Part shown: in pieces, positions 1 to 8,305 of the stretch
Position numbering within the stretch: position 1 is the first letter of the stretch
How the letters are laid out: every line of letters begins with the position of its first letter
Assembly (NCBI GenBank): GCA_902385255.1
Contig: CABMEV010000012.1
Location: 1 to 64,000, forward strand
From: Candidatus Tiddalikarchaeum anstoanum
GTDB lineage: Archaea; Nanobdellota; Nanobdellia; Tiddalikarchaeales; Tiddalikarchaeaceae
DNA length: 64,000 bases
Direction of reading: 5' to 3'
Program-made: the position numbers and the translations under genes
Notes under the pieces: model-generated
Database searches by the model: none
The model's input: the letters and a program-made list of their open reading frames with translations, nothing else
What the model was told of the DNA's origin: nothing

Positions 1-2159
1 GATGCATTAATAACAGCGAGTGCGGAAGCGGCGAATCTTGCTGTAATCACGTATGCTTTAACCCCTGCGACAACGACACTGAATGCGGAAGCGGATTTAC
101 ATGCATAAACCCAGGAAGCTGCACAGCATCTTGTGAAGCAATAGCAGGCTGCACTAATAACAGCGAGTGCGATGACTCTAATGTCTGCACCAATAATTTA
201 TGCAGCGGAGGCTCATGCAGTTATCCTGCATTCGCTAACGGCCAAAGAACAGGATGCACAGGAACAACAGGTTGTTCAGGAACAGGCAGGGTATGCTCTT
301 GCATGAGCGGAAACTGTTCTAACACTTGCGGTGACGGAGTATGCCAAATTTGGGAGGAGAGCACTTCCTGCAGTGATTGTGTTAATACAATATTTTTCGG
401 CGCTATTGATGATACAGGTTATCCTTTAATGGACAGCCTCATAAATTATGAGCCGACAATAAAAGAAGTTGTAAAATATGGTTATTCTTCAGATATAGCT
501 ACAGATAAAGAAGGCAAGTTGTGGATGACTTATATTAATTATAGTACAGGCGAATTGCAGATAGTGAGTAATAATTTAAATTCTGAACTGTGGAGTAACC
601 CAACAACTATAACGAATTTAGAAGGTATAGCTACACCAACTTTAGCAATAACTTATAACGGCGGAGTAAAATCATTATGGATTGTTTATACTAATGAATC
701 TGGCTGTAATGAGATACTTGTTAGAAACTCCAGCGATGGCATTACCTGGAGTGACCAAGTAACTGCTCTCGCTGGCGACTGCGCCACACTTTTCTTTAAC
801 GGACCATCCATAACTAAGACAAATTCAGGTTATGGTATTATATATAACTATTATGATTTAGACTGCAGTGACGGGGGATGCGGTGTAGGTTATATAAATA
901 GCACGGATGGCATTACATGGAATACAGAAAATGTTACTGTATATAATTTTGATTTGAATGAAATCGGTGCTTTTACGGATATATTAATGGATTCTAATGG
1001 AGTATTTCATGCAACAGTTTCATCAGGATATGGAGGAGGTGTACTCATTGGTTACGTATTTAATTCAACAGATAATGGTGCATCATGGAATGAAGAATTA
1101 TTAATTTCTTCGATAATGAGCGGAGCTGGATTACCTATTATTGAGAGTCAGGATGGTGAATTAACAGTGATGTATTTAGACAGTATGGATGGTGTACATG
1201 TTATAAGGACACTTAATAATAAACAAGTATGGGGTGATTCTGAACGTATTTACACACCTTGGTCGCTTTTGTTTGATGGCAACACTTACTGTTCTATTGC
1301 GCAGTTAAATAATAAGAATTATTTAATGTCTTATCAGTGGACTGGTTCTGAAACAAACCAGTACGTGTATTACTTGAACAGTTTTGACTTGTATGGTTAT
1401 GGACCTATCTCGTGGGTTAACAGGAATAACACTGTTTATGCATTAACCGTATTGAGTGGTGTTGACCTTTATAGCACTAATTCCAGTGATGGAACTTTCT
1501 TTACTGCACCTCAGATTGTAGATAGTGATGCTATGGGTTCTGGCAATATAGATATGAAAGTGGATAACAGGAATTATTGTACAGGTTTATGGGGCAGTTT
1601 TAATTTAATATCCGTTTTCGAGTCCTCAGACTGTGTTACTTATACTAGTTCAGACGTAACTTTACCCGACTCACCTTCTGGAGTTACTATAATGCAGGAC
1701 TCTGATGATACTTATTGGATAGCTTATGCTAACTCTACTAATATTAATTTAATGCACTCTAATGATTTAATGAACGCTTCAAGCTGGAGCGAACCTGTTA
1801 ATATAACTAATGGTTATAATCCTTACCTTATACAGGCGGATAATGGAGATTACATTCTAGCCTTTAGTTATGACGAAGCAGCAATACAATATATAGGTGT
1901 AATAAGTTCAGCAGACGGTATAACTTGGGGTGGCTTTAATTCAATAATTAATGCAGCATCATTGAGTCCAGCACCTTACCTGCTTGAAAGCAGCAATCAT
2001 ACATTTTTCATATTTTATAATAATGCAGGCGAGATAGGTGTATATTCTTCTAATGACTTGGTTAATTGGAATCCTGTACCTACAGCAGTTTCAACTGTTA
2101 ATAATTTCTATTACAGGCCTGCTGCCTATTCCAGAATAGACAACAGCACTAGAAATTAG
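1..2159 (+). CDS. Large Cys-rich, Asp-box (sialidase-like) surface protein, 5' end outside window
   Basis: The reading frame is open from the first base (codons in phase with position 3), so the gene starts upstream; the ATG at 303 is internal. About 120 Cys-rich residues come first, with many short Cys-x(n)-Cys units such as NNSEC and CGDGVCQIWE. A beta-propeller-like region follows with Asp-box motifs: SSDGITWS near 732, STDGITWN near 900, STDNGASWN near 1068 and SADGITWG near 1908. Asp boxes are typical of sialidase-type propellers, but no catalytic residues can be assigned, so adhesion or glycan binding is an inference. The Cys-rich part closely resembles codons 1107-1195 of the 1623-aa protein at 41584, so the two are modular paralogues. 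Many N-x-S/T sites fit an exported glycoprotein. The stop lies four bases before the 3' end of a convergent tRNA gene. Confidence 0.8.
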   Translation, partial: CINNSECGSGESCCNHVCFNPCDNDTECGSGFTCINPGSCTASCEAIAGCTNNSECDDSNVCTNNLCSGGSCSYPAFANGQRTGCTGTTGCSGTGRVCSCMSGNCSNTCGDGVCQIWEESTSCSDCVNTIFFGAIDDTGYPLMDSLINYEPTIKEVVKYGYSSDIATDKEGKLWMTYINYSTGELQIVSNNLNSELWSNPTTITNLEGIATPTLAITYNGGVKSLWIVYTNESGCNEILVRNSSDGITWSDQVTALAGDCATLFFNGPSITKTNSGYGIIYNYYDLDCSDGGCGVGYINSTDGITWNTENVTVYNFDLNEIGAFTDILMDSNGVFHATVSSGYGGGVLIGYVFNSTDNGASWNEELLISSIMSGAGLPIIESQDGELTVMYLDSMDGVHVIRTLNNKQVWGDSERIYTPWSLLFDGNTYCSIAQLNNKNYLMSYQWTGSETNQYVYYLNSFDLYGYGPISWVNRNNTVYALTVLSGVDLYSTNSSDGTFFTAPQIVDSDAMGSGNIDMKVDNRNYCTGLWGSFNLISVFESSDCVTYTSSDVTLPDSPSGVTIMQDSDDTYWIAYANSTNINLMHSNDLMNASSWSEPVNITNGYNPYLIQADNGDYILAFSYDEAAIQYIGVISSADGITWGGFNSIINAASLSPAPYLLESSNHTFFIFYNNAGEIGVYSSNDLVNWNPVPTAVSTVNNFYYRPAAYSRIDNSTRN

Positions 2160-2163
2160 AATT

Positions 2164-2233
2164 GCGGTTGCCGGGAATTGAACCCGGTTCCTAAGCTTGG
2201 GAAGCTCATATACTACCGGTGTACTACAGCCGC
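2164..2233 (-). tRNA. tRNA-Gly (anticodon CCC)
   Basis: The reverse complement folds as a 70-nt tRNA. It has a 7-bp acceptor stem, a 4-bp D stem with loop ACCGGUA, anticodon stem UGAGC/GCUUA with loop UUCCCAA (anticodon CCC), a 4-nt variable region, and T stem CCGGG/CCCGG with loop UUCAAUU. GCGG at the 5' end is usual for tRNA-Gly. The acceptor stem has one C5-A68 mismatch. CCA is not encoded. The gene is convergent with the preceding surface protein, 4 bp from its stop. Confidence 0.9.
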
Positions 2234-2293
2234 TTACTTCCTTAAACGAGTATTTCTTATAATTAAATAATTTTTGGAAACATGAAGTGACAA

Positions 2294-3589
2294 ATGTTTA
2301 TAAAATTAGACTATCGGAAAAGAGATGTGGGAAAAACTAATACTAAGAAGAAGCATAAGGAAATGTTTGGAAAACAAAAAGGGCATATCCCTTCCCATAA
2401 CAAAAATCATACCGGAAATGACAGAGCAAACAATAGAAACAGGAACAATTTTGATAAAAAAAAGTTCTATCCAAAAGAGGAGCCCTGTAATGTTCATGAT
2501 GAATATTCAGTAAATGAGGAGTCGCCAAGGGCTTCATACAAAGTTGGGCGTGAAACCCCTAAGATTAAGACAGAATCATCAATCCCATTAATTGAATTAA
2601 TCTCGGGAGACGAGGCAGATATCAGCGAGAAATTATTGAAAGAACTAAGCACTAGAGAATACCTGCCTATTGGCATAACTTGTTTTGAAAACGTCTTCAA
2701 GATAAGGCTTTCATATGAGAATCAGAATTTAACGCTTGAAACTTACCTTAAGAATAATAAAGGACCCAGCATAGATTCAATAATAAGCACAATGAAAAAT
2801 CCAAACCTTGATGAGAAGAAATTTGCATTCATTTCAGTCTACGGCGAGAAATTAGAACATTACGGTTTAAGCATAAACATTTACTACGATAATGCGAAAT
2901 TATTGTGCATTCTGACCAAGAATAATGATATTGTGCTGAAAGCTGTGAAGATGGAGGATGAAGAATATCTTAAAAAAGTTATGGATTACCAAAGGAAACA
3001 CAACGTAACCCTGAATGATGAAGCGATTAATAAATTAAGAAGAGCCATCGGGCTTGCAAATCAGAAACTGAAAAATGAATACTTCAACTTTAACACTAAC
3101 AGTTTGGAAACAATGGTGCAAAGAATAATATTTTCAACAAGGGAGAGGACTTATATGCCAATAGGAGTTGTAAGCCTTGACCCTGCTATAATAATAGGAT
3201 ATGTTAAAAAAATCCAGGACCACATGACTTATAAAAATACAACAGTGGAAGAACGCCTCAAAAATTATGAGATTACGGATGAATTAATAAGGAATGCAAT
3301 ACGGGCGCCTTCATTTCCGGATAATACTTTCGGCTTCCTTGCTCTTAATAAAGGAGAACACGATTATTTCCTTAACCTGAACTTATTCTTAGGCAAAACA
3401 ACAGTCAATGGAAAATTATACAATTTAGGCGAGAACTTGCATTTTGATATCCAGTACATCTGCAGCACAGGAAATTCCTGGCTTGATAAATCGAAGAACT
3501 TCTATTCGCAGACAAATTGCAGGATTGATTATACTACACTTAAGAACGTGTTTAAAACAGTTGAAATGGCAAATTTGAAAGCTAAATGA
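2294..3589 (+). CDS. Hypothetical protein with basic, low-complexity N-terminus
   Basis: I do not recognise this 431-aa protein. The first ~60 residues are rich in Lys, Asn, His and Arg and look disordered. From about residue 90 the sequence is a regular mix of helix and strand without Cys clusters, P-loop or membrane segments. Two stretches resemble each other ('TREYLPIGITCFENVFK' near 115 and 'RERTYMPIGVVSLDPAI' near 280), suggesting two copies of one domain. An AT-rich TATA-like tract (about 2258-2275) lies 25-30 nt before the ATG, fitting a leaderless transcript. The upstream neighbour is a tRNA on the other strand, so the gene is probably monocistronic. Confidence 0.7.
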   Translation: MFIKLDYRKRDVGKTNTKKKHKEMFGKQKGHIPSHNKNHTGNDRANNRNRNNFDKKKFYPKEEPCNVHDEYSVNEESPRASYKVGRETPKIKTESSIPLIELISGDEADISEKLLKELSTREYLPIGITCFENVFKIRLSYENQNLTLETYLKNNKGPSIDSIISTMKNPNLDEKKFAFISVYGEKLEHYGLSINIYYDNAKLLCILTKNNDIVLKAVKMEDEEYLKKVMDYQRKHNVTLNDEAINKLRRAIGLANQKLKNEYFNFNTNSLETMVQRIIFSTRERTYMPIGVVSLDPAIIIGYVKKIQDHMTYKNTTVEERLKNYEITDELIRNAIRAPSFPDNTFGFLALNKGEHDYFLNLNLFLGKTTVNGKLYNLGENLHFDIQYICSTGNSWLDKSKNFYSQTNCRIDYTTLKNVFKTVEMANLKAK

Positions 3590-3649
3590 AAAAACCAATA
3601 TATGCTAAATCTTTTAAAACTATTATTTCCCTAATGTTTTGACTATAAA

Positions 3650-4588
3650 ATGGATAAAACTGTATATGAAAAGCGCAGATATAAGATGGTGGGCAGCCAT
3701 AGCGCTGTCAAATTATGCACATGGACCAGGAATTCACTTGTAGGAAAAGGGCACTGCTACAAGGAAGAGTTTTACAACGTTAAAAGCCATCGCTGCCTGC
3801 AGATGACGCCGGTTGTAGCGTGGTGCGAGCACTCATGCCTTTTCTGCTGGAGGCCTTGCGAGTTCACGCAGGGAACTAGCATGAAAGATGTAAAAATAGA
3901 TGAGCCGGAGGATATAATCAACAACGCAGTTGAAGCCCAGAGAAAACTGTTAATAGGATTCAAAGGCAATGATAAGACTCCAAAAAAGATGTATGAGGAA
4001 GCAATAAATCCAAACCAGGCAGCGATAAGCTTGGCAGGAGAACCTACGCTTTATCCTAAGATTAACGGACTGCTTGACATATTCAAAAAGAAGAATTTCA
4101 CAACATTCCTTGTCACTAACGGCATGAACCCTAAAGTATTGGAACAATTGTCACCTCTCCCTACGCAGTTATATATAACACTCGTTGCCGGCAACCCTAA
4201 AGATTATGCCAAGATTACGAATAGTTGCTATAAGGAGAAAGGGTTCCAAAGATTATTAGACAGCATAAATGTGATGAAATCATTAAACACGAGAAAAGTT
4301 TTGAGGCTGACTTTGGTCAAGGATTATAATATGAAGAATCCAGGGGAGTATGCAAAGATTATAGAAAACAGCGGATGCGACTTTGTAGAAGCAAAAGCTT
4401 ACATGCATGTCGGTTCAAGCATAGAAAGATTAGGCAGGGAGAATATGCCTTCATTCTCTGAGATAAAAATTTTCAGCAAGAACCTCGCGGACGAATTAGG
4501 ATGGAAGATAATTGACGAGCAGGAAGTGTCAAGGGTGTGCCTGATAGCTAAAGAGGACTACAGTTGGAGAAAAATAAACAAGGATTAG
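3650..4588 (+). CDS. taw1: 4-demethylwyosine synthase Taw1/TYW1 (radical SAM)
   Basis: Radical SAM enzyme of tRNA modification: it condenses pyruvate-derived carbons with m1G37 of tRNA-Phe to form the tricyclic 4-demethylwyosine. The SAM-cluster motif CEHSCLFC supplies C59, C63 and C66. Three N-terminal cysteines, C23, C36 and C49, have the 13/13 spacing expected for the second 4Fe-4S cluster of archaeal TYW1. The length of 312 aa is normal for the archaeal enzyme, which lacks the eukaryotic flavodoxin domain. A TATA-like tract lies near 3610-3620. The last four bases overlap the 3' end of the convergent radical SAM gene. Confidence 0.95.
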   Translation: MDKTVYEKRRYKMVGSHSAVKLCTWTRNSLVGKGHCYKEEFYNVKSHRCLQMTPVVAWCEHSCLFCWRPCEFTQGTSMKDVKIDEPEDIINNAVEAQRKLLIGFKGNDKTPKKMYEEAINPNQAAISLAGEPTLYPKINGLLDIFKKKNFTTFLVTNGMNPKVLEQLSPLPTQLYITLVAGNPKDYAKITNSCYKEKGFQRLLDSINVMKSLNTRKVLRLTLVKDYNMKNPGEYAKIIENSGCDFVEAKAYMHVGSSIERLGRENMPSFSEIKIFSKNLADELGWKIIDEQEVSRVCLIAKEDYSWRKINKD

Positions 4589-6063
4589 CTTGACAATACT
4601 TTATTGGTTATTTTTTCAAAATGCAGCCTGCAAATAGCGAGTTCAACAGCTACTGGAAACGCTTTTATCTTGGTGAAGAAAGTCTTTGTTAAAAGTTTCC
4701 AATAAAGCCACCTGTCACTGGATAATACACCAATATACCAGTTGCTCTTTATTAAAGTAAGAATATTATTTAATGAAATCCTGGCTTTGGAGGTGGGATT
4801 ATACTCTTTTATAAATTGTTCAATCCGCTTATAATACTCAATTGGGGAATAAATAGTTGACAATATTTTCTTATAACCCTTAAGTAAGGATTCTTTTCCG
4901 AGTTTTGGTATAAAATTAATGACTCCGTCAGTGTTCTCCCCTGTCCAATCATTTACAAGCCTCCCTTCAGCCTTAAGCCTGTACCAAAGTCTTGTCTGAG
5001 GAATCACAGTTAATAAACCAACCATTGCATTTACTACACTGCTTTCTCTGATAAAATCAATCTGCGACTTGAAAATATCTTTTGTATCATTGTCAAATCC
5101 TACAATGAAACCTCCCATGACCTGCATCCCGTGTTTGTGGATAATCTTAACGGATTCAACAAGGTCTCTCTTGACATTCTGGAACTTGCCGCACTCCTTT
5201 AGACTTTTAATCTTAGGAGTCTCAATGCCAAGGAATACTTTGTTAAAATTTGCAGTAATCATTAAATTCATTAATTCCTCATCATCAGCCAAATTAGTGC
5301 TGGCCTCTGTTAAAAGAGTGAATGGGTATTTGTGAACTTTCTGCCACTCAATTAATGAGCGGAGCATTTTTTTAACCTCAACCTTGTTGCCTATGAAATT
5401 GTCATCAACTATGAAGAGACCTCCCCTCCAGCCTGCATTATATAATGACTCGACCTCGCTTAAGAATTGTTTAGGGGTTTTAGTCCTTGGCACTCTCCCG
5501 TTCATTACTATAATATCACAGAATTCGCAGTTGAAAGGGCAGCCTCGGGAGTACTGCAGAGACATAGTCCCATAATCCTTGAAATTGATAAGATTCCATG
5601 ACGGAATCGGAGTATTAGTGATGTCGGGCTTAATATCCGAGGTGTAAATTTTTTTAGCACATCCTTTTTTCAGGTCTTTAAGGAATAATGGAAGCGTTAC
5701 TTCAGCCTCGTTTAACACAAAATGATCAACGTTGTCAAATTTTTCATGCTGCATTGTAAACGCAGGGCCGCCTGCAACTACTACCTTATTTTTTCCTTTG
5801 CACTTATTTATTATTTCCTGGCTGCTTTCTTTCTGAACCAGCATTGCGCTGATAAAGACCATATCCGCCCACATTATATCTTCATCTTTCAGGTCGCGGA
5901 TATTCTCGTCAATTAATTTCTTATTCCACTCTTTTGGGAGCATTGACGCCACTGTGAGAAGCCCAAGAGGAGGATACATAGTCTTCTTAGAAATAAGATT
6001 AAGAATCGTCTTAAAACCCCAGAAAGTATCAGGATACTTAGGGTATACCAGCAGTATATTCAT
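4585..6063 (-). CDS. B12-binding-domain radical SAM protein (DUF4070-like)
   Basis: 492-aa protein. The N-terminal ~150 residues look like a cobalamin-binding Rossmann domain, with VVVAGGPAFT near 95. A radical SAM core follows, with SRGCPFNCEFCD giving C175, C179 and C182. The segment after the cluster (NGRVPRTKTPKQ, then GWRGGLFIVDDNFIGN) is characteristic of the class with a DUF4070 C-terminal region, which includes hopanoid and other methylases. The canonical B12 DxHxxG motif is not evident, so cobalamin use is uncertain. The substrate is unknown; lipid or natural-product methylation is only a family-level guess. The gene stands alone, convergent with taw1, with a 106-bp gap upstream. Confidence 0.85.
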   Translation of the reverse strand: MNILLVYPKYPDTFWGFKTILNLISKKTMYPPLGLLTVASMLPKEWNKKLIDENIRDLKDEDIMWADMVFISAMLVQKESSQEIINKCKGKNKVVVAGGPAFTMQHEKFDNVDHFVLNEAEVTLPLFLKDLKKGCAKKIYTSDIKPDITNTPIPSWNLINFKDYGTMSLQYSRGCPFNCEFCDIIVMNGRVPRTKTPKQFLSEVESLYNAGWRGGLFIVDDNFIGNKVEVKKMLRSLIEWQKVHKYPFTLLTEASTNLADDEELMNLMITANFNKVFLGIETPKIKSLKECGKFQNVKRDLVESVKIIHKHGMQVMGGFIVGFDNDTKDIFKSQIDFIRESSVVNAMVGLLTVIPQTRLWYRLKAEGRLVNDWTGENTDGVINFIPKLGKESLLKGYKKILSTIYSPIEYYKRIEQFIKEYNPTSKARISLNNILTLIKSNWYIGVLSSDRWLYWKLLTKTFFTKIKAFPVAVELAICRLHFEKITNKVLSS

Positions 6064-6169
6064 TTAAAATCTAAAACCAACCCGCTTTAAATATTTTTTA
6101 ATAGCCAATTGTCGAGATTAAAAAAAGTAAAAGAAGAAATAAAATATATAAAAAATTTGCTGGATTAGT

Positions 6170-6859
6170 TTACCAGTTTATTTCTTGGGTTCCGAATTGT
6201 TTGAACTCGTCTTCTATGTTTCTAAGTACTTCTTCTTTAGGTTTCTCTTTAAGGCCGTTTACGTATTTTGGAAGCGTTTCTAAAGCATTGCTCATAGCAT
6301 AGTATGCCACGTTTTTCTCTTTCAGCGACTCTTCAACGCTTTTTCCTCTTGCATCTTTCTCATTCCTGTTGGTAAATCCTATAGCTGCTAATATTTTCAG
6401 TTTTGATTCTAATAATTGGTCTACTCCTTTTATCAACGAAGCCCCTGTTGTTGTCACATCTTCAAGTATGACAACATCCCCTTTTGGTTCGCCGACGAAG
6501 AATTTATCCTTCGGGTCTCCATGCTCTTTAGGCACTTCCCTGCCAAGAGGGAGAGGGTATGCTCCTTCACAAAAATCAAGTTGGCCCATTGCCCATTTGT
6601 ACTGGGTTATTATAGCTGCTTTTGTTGCACCTGCAGGAATCCCGTAAAAACATCTGGGCTGAAGGCCTTTATCGTTCACGAATTGTATTATATAATCAGT
6701 AAACATTTCCATATTGTAGACATCTTCAGCTACGTTTCTCCAATTAAAGTAGAAGTACGATTCCCTTCCTGATTTTAGTTTGAACGGCTTATCCTTTATT
6801 CCAATAATTCCTTTCGTTATGATGAAGTCGTTAAATTCATTTTGGTTAAATTTTTCCAT
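6170..6859 (-). CDS. pyrE: Orotate phosphoribosyltransferase
   Basis: Converts orotate and PRPP to orotidine 5'-phosphate in de novo pyrimidine synthesis. The PRPP-binding motif VVILEDVTTTGAS lies at about residues 129-141. An upstream FYGIPAGATKAA segment and the N-terminal KLKSGRESYFYFNWR block match the family. The length of 229 aa is normal. It follows pyrF by 4 bp in the same operon, so the last two steps of UMP synthesis are co-transcribed, as two proteins rather than a fusion. Confidence 0.95.
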   Translation of the reverse strand: MEKFNQNEFNDFIITKGIIGIKDKPFKLKSGRESYFYFNWRNVAEDVYNMEMFTDYIIQFVNDKGLQPRCFYGIPAGATKAAIITQYKWAMGQLDFCEGAYPLPLGREVPKEHGDPKDKFFVGEPKGDVVILEDVTTTGASLIKGVDQLLESKLKILAAIGFTNRNEKDARGKSVEESLKEKNVAYYAMSNALETLPKYVNGLKEKPKEEVLRNIEDEFKQFGTQEINW

Positions 6860-6863
6860 TTTT

Positions 6864-7721
6864 TCATATCACCTTTGCTATATCATTTATTATGTCAAGC
6901 ATTGCCTGCTTCGGGTCTTTCGCTTTGTGTATGGCGCTTCCAATTACTAAATAGTCAGCACCCCATTTTATCGCATTGCTTGGTGTCGCAACCCTGTCCA
7001 TGTTCTGTGTGCTTCCTGCAATTCCTGAAACGGGCCCCTGAATTCCTGGAACAACAGTTAAAAGAGAAGGATACAATTTCTTAATGTCTCCAACTTCTTT
7101 TGGCGAACAAACAACAGCACCCATATTTGCTTTCGCGGCCAATCCTGCCAAGTGCACTACTTGATTCTTTATTACGTTGTCCAAGTTTAGCTTTGATATT
7201 AAGCCTTTGAATGCACTGATGGATTCTTCTTCAGTATTTCGATTATAATCATCGAATACTACGTTACTTAATTCAGGCACTGCCTTTTTGAAAGTTTCCA
7301 AGTAAGACTTTTCGTTAAAACTAGTTAAGACAGTAACTCCTGCAATAACAGGCAAATTATCCAGTTCGTACTTTTCACTCGCCTCTGTTACTCCGTCATT
7401 TGCAGCTTTCATCATGGAGACTCCGCCGTGCGTATGCACAGTGAACATGTTAACTCCTTTTTTTGCTGCAGCGTATGCAAAATTCTTCACAGTTCCTGGA
7501 ATATCGTAAAATTTCAGGTCAAGAAATACATTCATGCCGTAACTTCGTATCTTCTCTATAGCTTTATCCCCCTCTTCAATGTATAGGCTGTTAATCTTTA
7601 CATTAAAAAGCAAGCCTCGTGTTGCTTCAAGAATTGGTATTGCATCATCCAAAGTTGGTGAATCCCACGCGAAATAAACTTTTTTGGCTGCAATTAATTG
7701 TTTCTCGCTTAGTTGAACCAT
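6864..7721 (-). CDS. pyrF: Orotidine 5'-phosphate decarboxylase
   Basis: Final step of UMP synthesis. The catalytic D-x-K-x-x-D signature is present as FLDLKFYDIPGTV (D68, K70, D73), with an early Asp (FAWDSP, D20), the phosphate-binding VVPGIQGPVSG segment and a C-terminal GSAIHKAKDP. At 285 aa it is longer than compact archaeal forms (~210-230 aa) and closer to the longer group of this enzyme. The promoter is visible: a TATA-like CTTTAAAAAAC at 7743-7753 is about 27 nt upstream of the ATG, so the transcript is probably leaderless. It heads the pyrF-pyrE operon. Confidence 0.95.
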   Translation of the reverse strand: MVQLSEKQLIAAKKVYFAWDSPTLDDAIPILEATRGLLFNVKINSLYIEEGDKAIEKIRSYGMNVFLDLKFYDIPGTVKNFAYAAAKKGVNMFTVHTHGGVSMMKAANDGVTEASEKYELDNLPVIAGVTVLTSFNEKSYLETFKKAVPELSNVVFDDYNRNTEEESISAFKGLISKLNLDNVIKNQVVHLAGLAAKANMGAVVCSPKEVGDIKKLYPSLLTVVPGIQGPVSGIAGSTQNMDRVATPSNAIKWGADYLVIGSAIHKAKDPKQAMLDIINDIAKVI

Positions 7722-7829
7722 TTAGTTTACTAGATTACCAACTTTAAAAAACGTGTTTAGTAATCATTAAGTGGTAAAAACAGTTATATTAATAAGGTTT
7801 AAAAATAGAAAAATAAAGGAGTTTAAAGT

Positions 7830-8252
7830 ATGAATATCCCTATAGTGCAGATAACCAAAGACATGCTGGCGTTTATAGACAGGAATAAGATAGACAAATA
7901 CACTGAAATCGCGCACTTAATTAATATTAAAGCAACAGCGCATGGGCGTAACGGCCTCATTTATGTGGATACAGCAAAGGATTATGCAAACAAGATTAGT
8001 GCTTACCTGATAATTCACACAATGTCTGAAATTAATCCGCCTCTTGAGTTACACATGAACATCGGAGCGCCATCAACGAGAATAACTGTTATTTGCAATG
8101 AAAAATTGAAAAATTACGTATTCTTCGGTGCAGTATATGAAGGAACGGTAGTGCAATGGAAAACCATCGATTCTGTTGACATGCCAGTAATAAAGTCAGA
8201 GCTTGAACAGATCATAACCCATTTTGAAACTAAACCAAAAACAAAGAAGTAA
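7830..8252 (+). CDS. Hypothetical protein upstream of sepS
   Basis: I do not recognise this 140-aa soluble protein. It has no Cys residues beyond one, no membrane segment, and a Lys-rich tail. The ATG follows a Shine-Dalgarno-like AAAGGAG about 10 nt upstream, and a TATA-like TTATATTAAT lies near 7784-7793. It is separated from sepS by an intergenic region holding sepS's own promoter, so co-transcription is not required. A role in cysteine metabolism would be guilt by position only. Confidence 0.65.
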   Translation: MNIPIVQITKDMLAFIDRNKIDKYTEIAHLINIKATAHGRNGLIYVDTAKDYANKISAYLIIHTMSEINPPLELHMNIGAPSTRITVICNEKLKNYVFFGAVYEGTVVQWKTIDSVDMPVIKSELEQIITHFETKPKTKK

Positions 8253-8272
8253 TTTCTGTGTTTAGTAAAAAG

Positions 8273-8282
8273 CTTTTTAATA
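8273..8282 (+). promoter_or_regulatory. TATA box of sepS
   Basis: CTTTTTAATA is centred about 29 nt before the ATG at 8306. In leaderless archaeal genes this is where the TATA box sits. It decides between the upstream in-frame ATG at 8258, which would lie before this box, and 8306. Confidence 0.6.
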
Positions 8283-8305
8283 ATCGTTTATTATTATCAG
8301 TTATT

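Noticed and set aside
303-2159. An ATG at 303 as the start of the first surface protein
   Set aside because: The same frame is open to base 1 with a continuous Cys-rich repeat pattern, so 303 is internal.
6416-6772. Plus-strand 118-codon frame
   Set aside because: Antisense to pyrE, which is unambiguous.
8258-8305. Upstream ATG as the sepS start
   Set aside because: The added residues are not SepRS-like and the TATA box lies after this ATG.
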